Source: Actinomycetes bacterium (GTDB taxonomy: Bacteria > Actinomycetota > Acidimicrobiia > Acidimicrobiales > Palsa-688). From it: DNA of 14,246 bases. Shown here piece after piece: positions 1 to 6,897 of the stretch. The stretch covers positions 1 to 14,246 of the forward strand of contig JAJZYO010000014.1 of assembly GCA_021798075.1 (NCBI GenBank). The letters run 5' to 3'. How positions within the stretch are numbered: the stretch's first letter is position 1; every line of letters begins with the position of its first letter. A program made the translations under genes and the position numbers. Below the pieces are notes generated by a model. It searched no databases. It was given only the letters and a program-made list of their open reading frames with translations, and was not told where the DNA came from.

Positions 1-622
1 TGTGGCTACTGCCCTTGGTCACCGCCCAGGCCTCCGGTGCGCCGATCGCCCAGAAGTCCGTTTGGCCGTTGGGGTGGACGATCGTCATGCCTGCGCCGAG
101 GGGAGGATCCTCGACCACAACGGGCTTGGACGGCCCGCAACTGGCGTCGTAGCAGGGGTTGTTGGGGACCACGCCGGCACCCGCCGGGCCGTTATGGCCC
201 GCGACCGCCGCGCCCGCCCGGTGGCCCAGCCCGCCGGCGCCGCCCCCACCAGGACCCGTTGGGACCACTGCCAACTGCACGGGGGCGACCGGCGAAACGT
301 AGCTCACCCCGTGCCTGGACGGCAGCTCGCTGGCAACCGCCGCAGCCTCGAGCAGCGGGAGCCGTGTCACCCAGCGCCGACCGGGCAAGAGCTGCGGAGG
401 AGCACCGGGGAGGCCGGCGAGGACGGACGCGGGGTGGGCCTCGGCGGACGCATCGAGCTGGACCACGAGCTGCTCGGTAGCCACACGGAAGGAGGTCGCT
501 GCTGCTGGTGCCGGTGCCGCGAACAGCATGGACAACCCGACGGCACCTGACACGCCCGCCCCCGCCAGCGACGCGCGAACAGCCCTCCGTCTCACGGCAG
601 CAAGTAACCACCTCTCCCACAT
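1..622 (-). CDS. Secreted subtilisin-like (S8 family) serine protease, N-terminal part only
   Basis: Translating the minus strand from ATG at 622 gives 207 codons open to the window edge. Residues 1-45 form a signal peptide: a basic stretch with three Arg, a hydrophobic core (ASLAGAGVSGAVGLSMLFAA) and an APAPAAA cleavage region. Residues ~48-120 resemble an S8 inhibitory propeptide, starting TEQLVVQLD and closing with SRHGVSYVSPVAPV. A Gly/Ala-rich linker follows. Then come VVPNNPCYDASCG and DFWAIGAPEAWAVTKGS, the block that in S8 proteases directly precedes the strand with the catalytic Asp. The Asp-His-Ser triad lies outside the window, so activity cannot be judged. Two Cys in NNPCYDASC could form a disulfide. 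A weak GGGGAG ribosome site lies about 11 nt upstream; a GTG 12 nt further up is an alternative start. It lies 156 bp downstream of the next gene on the same strand. Family call is fairly sure; substrate unknown. Confidence 0.8.
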   Translation of the reverse strand, partial: MWERWLLAAVRRRAVRASLAGAGVSGAVGLSMLFAAPAPAAATSFRVATEQLVVQLDASAEAHPASVLAGLPGAPPQLLPGRRWVTRLPLLEAAAVASELPSRHGVSYVSPVAPVQLAVVPTGPGGGGAGGLGHRAGAAVAGHNGPAGAGVVPNNPCYDASCGPSKPVVVEDPPLGAGMTIVHPNGQTDFWAIGAPEAWAVTKGSSH

Positions 623-778
623 CCGGTACCGCACTCCCCGCCCCCCAGCCTGTGAGCGCCGAGGCGAGACCGTGTGCTGCCAGCCAGTCTGCTCGCTGAA
701 ACCTGGCACGGCAAAGCGCTGCCAAAACGCCCAGGCAGCGGACAGGGGCATGTGAGCCCTACTGGTGCTGGCGCCGCA
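623..778. other. Intergenic spacer upstream of the S8 protease
   Basis: A 156-bp gap between two minus-strand genes. On the minus strand it contains the short inverted repeat TGGCA...TGCCA around 700-720 and a G-rich run just before the protease start that may serve as its ribosome site. I see no convincing -35/-10 pair or U-tract terminator. Confidence 0.4.
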
Positions 779-1441
779 CTAGCCGTGCCGTAGGCGCCTG
801 CGCAGGCGCGCCCGCGCGAGCTGGGCGCGCGAACGGGCCCGCTCGGAAAGTGTCGCAGCCGGCACTTGGACGACGGCGATCCCACGTGCCGCCGCCGGGC
901 CGTAGAGGCCGGTCGTCGAGGGCTCGATGCCCGGAGCGAGCGGGGGGTACTGCTCGGTCTCCTCGACCGAGATGGCCCCCAGAGGCACTTTGTAGCGCTC
1001 GTGGAGGCGCCGAGCAGCATCTTCGCTGTCCACGACGCACTCGCTCGCCGCCGTTGTCAAGGCCCACAAACAAGGCGCCATCACCTCGGGGTCCTCCCCG
1101 ACCACGAGGGTCGCCCGCCGGAACTTGCGCATCGCCATCGCGAGGCCGGTTGCGGTGGCCAGCTGCTGGGGGCCGCGTAGGTCGGTGAAGGGGGCACCTT
1201 TTTGGACGACGAGGACCACCGCGGACGGTCCACCGTAGTGGCGGCGCACCTGGAGCAGCCGCCGGCCGGCGAGCGGGCCGGCGACGGGCACAGCCAAGTC
1301 GGCAGCGCCGGTGCGGTACGAAACGACCCTCACGCTGTAGCCCTCGTCCCACGCGCGCCTGACGGCAGCCAGGGTGGCGGCAGTAGCGGGGCCGGGCAGG
1401 GGCGGGTAGCTCCCCACGACCACCACGTCGCACACCGGCAC
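779..1441 (-). CDS. Orphan GT-B-like N-terminal domain protein (glycosyltransferase half), hypothetical
   Basis: A 220-residue protein starting at GTG 1441 and ending at TAG 779-781. The N-terminus (CDVVVVGSYPPLPGPATAAT, then a helix, then GYSVRVVSYR) has the beta-alpha-beta pattern and Gly/Pro-rich loop of the acceptor-side domain of GT-B glycosyltransferases (GT4 type). The second half of such an enzyme, with the nucleotide-sugar site and E-x7-E motif, is absent; the protein ends in a basic tail with many Arg (RARLRRRLRHG). No signal peptide or membrane segment is seen. It is divergent from a full GT4 gene across 54 bp, so it belongs to the sugar-transfer block. It could be a non-catalytic partner or regulator, or a truncated glycosyltransferase. 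The reading frame is chosen over the overlapping plus frame (1202-1495) because that frame lacks any domain-like pattern and this one begins right at a TAAGTT -10 element. Function is not established. Confidence 0.65.
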   Translation of the reverse strand: MPVCDVVVVGSYPPLPGPATAATLAAVRRAWDEGYSVRVVSYRTGAADLAVPVAGPLAGRRLLQVRRHYGGPSAVVLVVQKGAPFTDLRGPQQLATATGLAMAMRKFRRATLVVGEDPEVMAPCLWALTTAASECVVDSEDAARRLHERYKVPLGAISVEETEQYPPLAPGIEPSTTGLYGPAAARGIAVVQVPAATLSERARSRAQLARARLRRRLRHG

Positions 1442-1447
1442 CAGGCG

Positions 1448-1456
1448 AACTTAGCA
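1448..1456 (-). promoter_or_regulatory. Extended -10 promoter for the orphan GT-like gene (leaderless)
   Basis: On the minus strand TGC-TAAGTT (1456-1448) is an extended -10 element. The GTG start at 1441 lies 6 nt beyond it, where transcription would begin, so the mRNA would be leaderless. No ribosome site precedes the GTG. No clear -35 is visible. Confidence 0.5.
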
Positions 1457-1481
1457 GTCACGCCCACCCCGCCGGCTCGGG

Positions 1482-1487
1482 TATCCT
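1482..1487 (+). promoter_or_regulatory. -10 element TATCCT for the GT4-GT2 pair (leaderless)
   Basis: TATCCT fits the actinobacterial TAnnnT -10 pattern and ends 8 nt before the in-frame GTG at 1496, the distance expected for a leaderless transcript. There is no good Shine-Dalgarno sequence before the GTG. A -35 box is not recognisable. It lies back to back with the minus-strand -10 at 1448-1453. Confidence 0.5.
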
Positions 1488-1495
1488 CGCCCGCT

Positions 1496-3157
1496 GTGGA
1501 CGGCCGGGGCCAAGGTGTGATCTTCGACCTGGTGGCTGCGCAGAGCCCGAGTTACCGCGGTCGAGGCATCGCCCGCTACAGCTCTGATTTCGTGCGGGCC
1601 ATGGTCGCCCACCACCCCGACCTCGTAGCCGCTGTCGTGCTGCACCCCGAGCTCGAGCCACCCGAAGGCCTGGAGGACTTGGCCGAATGGCTGACCTCGG
1701 CACCGCCTTGGGGTACCGCCTCGGTCCTTCACATCTCATCGGCCTTCGAGCCAGAGGTGCCGGTCCGCACGTTTTGGCCGCGGGAAGCCGCGGCCCACGG
1801 GTTGCTCACTGCGGTCACTCTGTACGACTTGATCCCCGAGCTGTTCCCGGGCTGGTACCTGGAGGACCCCGGTTTGCGCCGGCGCTGGCGGTGCTGCCGG
1901 GAAGTCGTGCGGGTAGCCGACCACGTCTTCACGCTGTCGGAGTCGGCGCGCCGGGATGCCATCGGGGTGCTCGGCCTCCCGAGCGAACGGGTCACTGTCA
2001 TAGGCAATGCGCCTGCCCCGTCGTTCCGCCCGGCCGAATCGCGCCAGGCGGCGTTCGAGATAGCCAAGGCCGGGGTGGAGGATCTGGAGGAGGGCTTCAT
2101 CGTCTACCTCGGGGCGTTCAACCCGAGGAAAAATGTTGACGGGCTGGTCAAGGCCTACGCATCCCTGCCTCGCGACCTGATCGAGGCGCACCAGCTCGTG
2201 GTGGTTGGCGAGGCACCTCCGCTTACGCGCAACCACTACCTGGTCATGGCCAAGGAACTCGGCATCGACGGCCGCCTGCTCATACCAGGCTTCGTACCCG
2301 ACACAACCCTGGTGAGCCTCTACCAGTCGGCTGCACTCTCGGTCTACCCGTCTCTCTACGAAGGCTTCGGCCTACCGCTGGTCGAGTCGATGGCCTGCGG
2401 TGCACCGACCATCGGCGGCGACAACTCCTCCCTCGTCGAGATCCTCCCCCGTGAGGCGCGCTTCGAGGCCGAGGACCCCGGCGCCATCGCGGAAGCGATC
2501 ACGAAGGCCTTCACCGACGACGCTTTTCGCGCCCGCCTCCTCGCCCTGACCAAGCGTGAGCCTCCCACCTGGGCCGAGGTCGCCGACCGAGCGGCGGGGG
2601 TGTTCGAAGAGATGGTCCACGGGGCGTCCAGGCGCCCACGCCGCTGGCGGGCCCGGCCCCAGCTGGCCCTGGTCGGGCTGCCCGATGACCTGGCGTCCGC
2701 CTTGGCCACACTGGCAAGCTGCGATAGCTTCGCACTGCCCGCCGGCGACGACAGTGAAGCGGGGACCAGCGCCGAGCCAATGGGCGCGCCGGACGGCGCC
2801 CTAGGTAGGACTGGCGGCGACACCGGCCCAGCCCTGGCAGGGCTCTTGCCCTGGCGCACCTTCGACAAGCTCGACCCCTGGCGGGGAGGCTACGACGCCG
2901 TCGTGCTACGGCCCGCCGGCCTCGAGGGGGAGGGCCTGAAAGCATTGGAACGGCTTGCGGCAACTCGTCACACCCGTATCGTCGCCCTGACCAGCGACAC
3001 CCGCCAAAAGAACGAACAACGCGCGCTTTCCAAGTTGAGGCGGGCTGGAGCCGAAGTGCTGGAAGCCGGCGGCCCTCCTGCCGAGACGGCCCGGATGGTG
3101 GCCGAAGCCATAGCCAAAAGCCCGAGCCTGGCCGCGAGGCGGGCCCGCCCCGAGTGA
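1496..3157 (+). CDS. GT4 family glycosyltransferase with an extra C-terminal domain
   Basis: A 553-residue GT-B enzyme that would transfer a sugar from a nucleotide-sugar donor in the cytoplasm. The N-terminal domain opens with IFDLVAAQSPSYRGRGIARY, the loop typical of GT4 enzymes of mannosyl- and rhamnosyltransferase type. The donor domain shows YLGAFNPRKNVDGLV (about residue 206) and SLYEGFGLPLVESMACG with the E-x7-E pair at E289/E297. The catalytic part ends near residue 375. About 165 further residues (from RPQLALVGLPDDLASAL) form a low-complexity segment plus a Rossmann-like alpha/beta piece (YDAVVLRP, RIVALTSD, LRRAGAEVLEAG) not found in ordinary GT4 enzymes. The open frame extends back to 1202, but that part lies antisense to the divergent gene, so GTG 1496 (8 nt after TATCCT) is preferred; GTG 1517 is the other option. 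GT2 follows 31 bp later, so the two are likely one operon. Sugar specificity cannot be read. Confidence 0.85.
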   Translation: MDGRGQGVIFDLVAAQSPSYRGRGIARYSSDFVRAMVAHHPDLVAAVVLHPELEPPEGLEDLAEWLTSAPPWGTASVLHISSAFEPEVPVRTFWPREAAAHGLLTAVTLYDLIPELFPGWYLEDPGLRRRWRCCREVVRVADHVFTLSESARRDAIGVLGLPSERVTVIGNAPAPSFRPAESRQAAFEIAKAGVEDLEEGFIVYLGAFNPRKNVDGLVKAYASLPRDLIEAHQLVVVGEAPPLTRNHYLVMAKELGIDGRLLIPGFVPDTTLVSLYQSAALSVYPSLYEGFGLPLVESMACGAPTIGGDNSSLVEILPREARFEAEDPGAIAEAITKAFTDDAFRARLLALTKREPPTWAEVADRAAGVFEEMVHGASRRPRRWRARPQLALVGLPDDLASALATLASCDSFALPAGDDSEAGTSAEPMGAPDGALGRTGGDTGPALAGLLPWRTFDKLDPWRGGYDAVVLRPAGLEGEGLKALERLAATRHTRIVALTSDTRQKNEQRALSKLRRAGAEVLEAGGPPAETARMVAEAIAKSPSLAARRARPE

Positions 3158-3188
3158 CCCAGGCGGCGGCCAGGGGGGACGGCCGAAT

Positions 3189-4385
3189 TTGAGCACGAGC
3201 GTCGTCGTCGTCAGCTACCGGCCGGCCGGCTGGCTGGAGCCCTGCCTGCGCTCCGTATCGGGCCAAGCCGACCAAGTGATCCTCGTGGACAACGGTTCGG
3301 AGGGCTCCAGGGCGTCCGAGATCGGGCGAGCGGCAGGTGCGGTGGTACTGCGCTCCCCCGTCAACCTCGGCTTCGCACCCGCGGTCAACGCCGGCACCCT
3401 GCTGGCCAAGGGCGACCTGCTCGCCCTCTTGAACGACGACGCGGTCGCCTCCCCGGGCTGGCTCGCCTCCGCAGAGCAAGCCCTCGCAGACCCATCGGTG
3501 GCGGCTGTGGGCCCCAAGATCGTGTTCTCCACCCTCTACCGGGAGGTCACCCTTCCCGACGCCGAATGGAGGGCGCCGGGTGACACGAGGCCTCTCGGCC
3601 GGCAAGTGAGGACGGTCCTGGTAGGCGGCCACAACGTCCTCGCCGCGGCCACGGGGCCAGGCCTCCACCGCCTGGAAACCGACGGGAGCGGTGACAAGTG
3701 GCGTTGGACCGCGGGGCCGCGCCCCTGGTACGTCCCCCTGCCCGAAGGGGACGAAGGCGCCGATGTCCTGGTGAACGGTGAAGCCCCTCCCCTCGGGCCG
3801 GTGGTGAGGCTCGTGAACAGCACCGGAGCGCGCATCGACCGGCGAGGCTACGCAGGCGACATAGGCTCGGGCGCCCCCGACGACGGACGCTTCGACAAGC
3901 CCGCAGATCGCTTTGCCCTCTCGGGGGCGGCTTGGGTTACCCGCCTGGGCACCTGGCGCCGCCTGGGCCCTTTCGCTGCACGCTATTTCGCTTATTACGA
4001 AGATATCGATTGGTGTTGGCGGGCCAGGCTCGCCGGCATGCGGCTCGTCTACGACCCGGCGGCATCCATCGAGCACCGCGGCTCGGCCAGTTCTGGCGGC
4101 GAGCATGTCGCAGGGGTCCGGGTCATGGCCGAGCGCAACCGCACCCTCACCATGGTCCGTAACGGCCCGTCGGGCCTGGTGGTAACGGCCCTGCGCGACC
4201 GGTGGCGCAACGGGCCAGACGAGGGAGTCCGGGCCGGCATCTGGCAGCTGCTCCCTTGGGCCGTCGCGACACGGGTGGCCATGTCGCCGCGCTGGGCCAT
4301 GCGGCCCGACGACGTCTGGCGTGCCTGGGCGGGGCGTGACGCGAGTTGGCCAGAGGAGCCCGCAGGGCCGAAGGCCTTCGTCTGA
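3189..4385 (+). CDS. GT2 family glycosyltransferase (GT-A fold)
   Basis: A 398-residue inverting-type glycosyltransferase. The N-terminus STSVVVVSYRPAGWLEPCL with VDNGS (residues 33-37) is the nucleotide-binding half of the GT-A fold. LNDDAV (81-86) gives the metal/nucleotide-sugar Asp motif, VNLGFAPAVNAG (58-69) is typical of rhamnosyltransferase-like GT2 enzymes, and YYEDIDWCWRARLAG (269-283) carries the conserved Glu-Asp pair expected near the catalytic base. Between VGPKIVF (~107) and FALSGAAWVTR (~242) there are about 130 residues rather than the usual 50-60, so an insertion sits in the acceptor region. No membrane helix is clear. The start is TTG 3189, with a G-rich ribosome site at 3171-3179. 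It is co-transcribed with the upstream GT4 and converges on the GT4 at 4495-5670. Acceptor and sugar are unknown. Confidence 0.87.
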   Translation: MSTSVVVVSYRPAGWLEPCLRSVSGQADQVILVDNGSEGSRASEIGRAAGAVVLRSPVNLGFAPAVNAGTLLAKGDLLALLNDDAVASPGWLASAEQALADPSVAAVGPKIVFSTLYREVTLPDAEWRAPGDTRPLGRQVRTVLVGGHNVLAAATGPGLHRLETDGSGDKWRWTAGPRPWYVPLPEGDEGADVLVNGEAPPLGPVVRLVNSTGARIDRRGYAGDIGSGAPDDGRFDKPADRFALSGAAWVTRLGTWRRLGPFAARYFAYYEDIDWCWRARLAGMRLVYDPAASIEHRGSASSGGEHVAGVRVMAERNRTLTMVRNGPSGLVVTALRDRWRNGPDEGVRAGIWQLLPWAVATRVAMSPRWAMRPDDVWRAWAGRDASWPEEPAGPKAFV

Positions 4386-4494
4386 CCCGAACGCACTGGT
4401 GCGCCGGGCGCTCTCCCGAGCCGGACGATCAGGGTCTTCTGATGGGCGCCGAGCCAGGCGGGGTAGCCCGCCGACCAGACGGCGCGCCCGTGCG
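4386..4494. other. Convergent spacer between GT2 and GT4
   Basis: A 109-bp gap between two genes that face each other. It contains a compact GC hairpin at 4457-4472 and no gene. Confidence 0.5.
4457..4472. terminator. Possible GC hairpin terminator between convergent genes
   Basis: GGCGGG at 4457-4462 pairs with CCCGCC at 4467-4472 around a 4-nt GTAG loop. It would serve both converging transcripts. No T-tract follows on either side, as is common in high-GC actinobacteria, so the call is tentative. Confidence 0.35.
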
Positions 4495-5670
4495 TCAGCG
4501 GCCGGGCTTGAGCGTCAGGAGGTCCGCCTCGATCAAGTCGAGCACGTGGGGCCACTGGTAGTTGTCGAGCACGTAAGCACGGCCCTTGGCCCCCATCTCC
4601 CTGGCGAGGTCGGGGTCGGAGAGGAGCCTTCCGAGCAGGCTTGACAACTCGCGCGACGTGCCGAACGAAAAGCCGCCACCGCAGTTGGCGACGTGCCATT
4701 CGACCACCGCGCTGCCCCTGCGGACCAGAGCCGGCGTGCCCGCGAGCCAGGACTCCATGAGCGTGCGCGAGTAACTCTCGTGAAGGCTCGGCTGGACATA
4801 GGCGAGCGCCGCCGCGAGGGCGTTGTTGCGCTGCTCGTCGCTCAGCAAGCCCACGTCGATCACGCGGCCACGTAGGCGCGGGATGACCTCGGGGTCTCCC
4901 GCTCCCGCGCACACGAGCTTGACCGGCGACCGGGCCCGGGAGAAGACCTCGACGAGCCACGGCCAGCCCTTGTCGACCTCCCGGCGCCCCAGGTAGAGCA
5001 CGAACGGCCCGTCGATGCCGTACTCCGAGCGGAACTCGTCCGGTTCGTAGGACTCCGGCACGTCCATCCCGGACCCGATCACACTGTGCTGGGGTGTCAC
5101 CGGGCCCAGCCGGTGCGCCAGCTCATGCTCCGGCCCGGACAGGAACCACACCGAGGCCGGCAGGGAGAGCACGTGGCGCATGACCTCCATGCGGGCGTAC
5201 ACCTCGTCGTGCAAGCAGGGCATCACGACGGACCGGTCGGCCACCGCCGGCATGCAGACAGTGGCGTTCCAAAAGAGGTAGGGCGCGAAGACGAAGGCAT
5301 CGAAGTCGTACTTCGCCTTCCAGATCTCCTCGAACAGGCCCGGGTTGCGGAACAGCGCGTTCAGCCACGTGACCTGGTCGTCGAGCGAGGGCCGCTCCCC
5401 GTAGTAGATGCGCCCGTGCACGGCGTGCTCCTTGCTCGCCGAAGTGGCAAGCACGTTGGCGAAGCGGCGGACTACCAGGCCCTCCTCCAGCCTCGTTGCT
5501 TCGGGCAGTTCGTTGGCCCACGTATAGGGGTTGACCGCGCAAGTCGTGAGCACCTCGACGTCCCACCCGCGCTCCAACAGGCCGAGGGCGATGCCTCGCA
5601 CCACCGCCTCCGCCCCACCCACGATGTCCGCCCCGAAACGAGGGCTAACAAAAGCGACCCGGCGTCTCAA
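4495..5670 (-). CDS. GT4 family glycosyltransferase
   Basis: A 391-residue retaining GT-B glycosyltransferase. The N-terminus RRRVAFVSPRFGADIVGGAE is the acceptor-domain loop (G-GAE) of GT4 enzymes. The donor half has FVLYLGRREVDKGWPWLVE (223-241) and YVQPSLHESYSRTLMESWLAG (291-311), with the E-x7-E pair at E298/E306 that contacts the nucleotide-sugar. Length is normal for the family; no membrane segment is seen. The start is TTG at 5670, preceded by GGAGAG with about 4 nt spacing; an ATG overlapping just upstream is in another frame. It is convergent with GT2 and divergent from the methyltransferase, with which it may share a -10 element. It likely acts in the same surface-glycan pathway as its neighbours; the sugar is unknown. 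Confidence 0.87.
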   Translation of the reverse strand: MRRRVAFVSPRFGADIVGGAEAVVRGIALGLLERGWDVEVLTTCAVNPYTWANELPEATRLEEGLVVRRFANVLATSASKEHAVHGRIYYGERPSLDDQVTWLNALFRNPGLFEEIWKAKYDFDAFVFAPYLFWNATVCMPAVADRSVVMPCLHDEVYARMEVMRHVLSLPASVWFLSGPEHELAHRLGPVTPQHSVIGSGMDVPESYEPDEFRSEYGIDGPFVLYLGRREVDKGWPWLVEVFSRARSPVKLVCAGAGDPEVIPRLRGRVIDVGLLSDEQRNNALAAALAYVQPSLHESYSRTLMESWLAGTPALVRRGSAVVEWHVANCGGGFSFGTSRELSSLLGRLLSDPDLAREMGAKGRAYVLDNYQWPHVLDLIEADLLTLKPGR

Positions 5671-5739
5671 TCATCTCTCCAGAACTGTCACTTGCGCCCT
5701 CGGCGGCCACGGGGCGAAAAGACGAGCACCCCGGGCCGG

Positions 5740-5746
5740 TAGCATA
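5740..5746. promoter_or_regulatory. Symmetric bidirectional -10 element
   Basis: The 7-bp TAGCATA reads as TAGCAT on the plus strand (5740-5745) and TATGCT on the minus strand (5746-5741); both fit TAnnnT. On the plus strand the GTG start of the methyltransferase follows 7 nt later, so that transcript would be leaderless. On the minus strand transcription would start near 5734 and leave a leader of about 63 nt before the TTG start of the GT4, which does have a ribosome site. No -35 is evident for either. Confidence 0.45.
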
Positions 5747-5752
5747 GCCGCG

Positions 5753-6772
5753 GTGCCCGCGAGCCGCTCTTCTGGCAGCTCTGAGGGCTGTGAGGCTCGT
5801 TATTGGGACGAGCCGGCGAGCTTCGAGGACGTCCTTGCCTGTTACCGGCTCCTCCTCGGGCGCGAGGCGGACCCCGGGGGCATTGCCCACCACCGCGAGC
5901 GGCTCGGCCGGGGGGGCATCTCTGTCGGCCAACTGGTGGAGGAGTTCGTAGGGAGCGTGGAGTTCGTGCGGGCGCACGGGCTCGGCCGCACGGCGTCGGC
6001 GCCGCCCACCGAGGCCGTCTCGACCGAGGAGGGTTTCCTCGTCCACGTCGACCCGACCGACTACGCCGTCGGCCACACGATCTCGGTCACGGGCGCCTAC
6101 GAGCCAGGGGTCTCCGCGACCGTTCGCTCCCTCCTTCGGCCCGGCGCGACGTTTGTGGACGCAGGGGCCAACATCGGCTGGTTCAGCCTGCTTGCGGCCG
6201 GGCTCGTCGGGCCCACGGGGCGGGTCGTCGCCGTCGAGCCCAACCCGCTCAACTGCGACCTGGCCCGCAGAAGCGTCGAGGACAACGGCTTTGGCAACAT
6301 CGAGGTGTTCACCGTGGCGCTCTCGGACCAGACCGGAACCGTGGCCTTGGAGACCGACGGCAGCAACGGCCGGATAGTGCCGGTAGACAGCCCTCCGCCC
6401 CAACCGGTGAGGGTGAACTTCGTCGTCGCCGCCCGCACGCTCGACTCGCTCTTGAAAGACGCCGGCGTCACCCACGTGGACGTGGTCAAGCTCGACGTCG
6501 AGGGCGCGGAACCTCTCGTGCTGGCGGGCGCGGCAGAGATGTTGGCCAGGGACAGGCCGGCGCTCGTCTCGGAGTTCTACCCGCTCGCCCTGGACAGTTC
6601 GCCTTGGGGAGGCGCCGGCGCCTACCTCGCCCAGCTCCGCCAGCTGGGCTACCGGCTCTCTGCCATCGGCTTCGGTGCCGGCCCCGGAGACGACCAGGAC
6701 GACGCCACGCTCCTCTCGCTGGCCCGAGACGGGAAAGGCCAGATCGACCTGCTCGCCACGCCCATCCAATAG
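5753..6772 (+). CDS. FkbM family methyltransferase with N-terminal DUF4214 domain
   Basis: A 339-residue fusion. Residues ~24-72 (DVLACYRLLLGREADPGG, then VEEFVGSVEFV) match DUF4214, a short helical domain often attached to glycan-related or secreted proteins. Residues ~95-339 are an FkbM-type SAM-dependent methyltransferase: motif I FVDAGANIGWFS (134-145), VEPNP (161-165) after the second strand, and VVKLDVEGAEPLVLAG (244-259), the FkbM signature. FkbM enzymes O-methylate sugar hydroxyls or related groups, so this enzyme probably caps or decorates the glycan made by the neighbouring glycosyltransferases. The open frame runs upstream to 5531 but overlaps the divergent GT4 there; GTG 5753, 7 nt after TAGCAT, is the likely leaderless start. 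The family call is firm; the substrate is inferred from context. Confidence 0.88.
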   Translation: MPASRSSGSSEGCEARYWDEPASFEDVLACYRLLLGREADPGGIAHHRERLGRGGISVGQLVEEFVGSVEFVRAHGLGRTASAPPTEAVSTEEGFLVHVDPTDYAVGHTISVTGAYEPGVSATVRSLLRPGATFVDAGANIGWFSLLAAGLVGPTGRVVAVEPNPLNCDLARRSVEDNGFGNIEVFTVALSDQTGTVALETDGSNGRIVPVDSPPPQPVRVNFVVAARTLDSLLKDAGVTHVDVVKLDVEGAEPLVLAGAAEMLARDRPALVSEFYPLALDSSPWGGAGAYLAQLRQLGYRLSAIGFGAGPGDDQDDATLLSLARDGKGQIDLLATPIQ

Positions 6773-6801
6773 GCAGGCGGCGCTCCGCCGAGCTGACCTG
6801 A

Positions 6802-6831
6802 GGGCCCTCTCGCTCGTGGGGCGAGGGGCCC
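6802..6831. terminator. Strong hairpin after the methyltransferase gene
   Basis: GGGCCC (6802-6807) and CTCGC (6809-6813) pair with GCGAG (6821-6825) and GGGCCC (6826-6831). This makes an 11-bp GC stem with one bulged T and a 7-nt loop, 30 bp after the methyltransferase stop. There is no U-tract. A second inverted repeat follows directly. Confidence 0.6.
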
Positions 6832-6874
6832 GACGGACAGGTGCCGGTGGTACCGCCGCTAGCCCTGTCCGTCG
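6831..6874. terminator. Second inverted repeat between convergent genes
   Basis: CGACGGACAGG (6831-6841) is the exact reverse complement of CCTGTCCGTCG (6864-6874). The 22-nt centre holds its own near-palindrome around GGTACC (6845-6858). It lies 24 bp past the stop of the minus-strand repeat protein, so it is well placed to end that transcript, or both transcripts. Confidence 0.6.
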
Positions 6875-6897
6875 TGCTCCAGATTTCGTCGGCAGGC

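Noticed and set aside
192..725. A 177-codon minus-strand frame at the left end, and overlapping plus frames at 2-550 and 37-480
   Set aside because: Another minus frame (1-622) gives a signal peptide, propeptide and S8 sequence; these others are Arg/Pro-rich shadows.
1202..1495. N-terminal extension of the GT4 frame by 98 codons
   Set aside because: It runs antisense to the orphan GT-like gene and through both promoter elements; the residues show no fold pattern, and GT4 enzymes start close to the IFDLV segment.
2511..4106. A 531-codon minus-strand frame across GT4 and GT2
   Set aside because: It spans the gap between two well-supported plus-strand genes and has low-complexity Arg/Pro/Gly content typical of GC-driven shadows.
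4445..4494. A small gene in the convergent spacer
   Set aside because: No frame there has a ribosome site or a coding pattern; the spacer is better explained by a hairpin terminator.
5531..5752. N-terminal extension of the methyltransferase frame
   Set aside because: It overlaps the divergent GT4 start and the bidirectional -10 element; the DUF4214 domain begins after the GTG at 5753.
5645..6769. A 374-codon minus-strand frame over the methyltransferase
   Set aside because: It has no recognisable motifs and lies opposite a complete FkbM domain.
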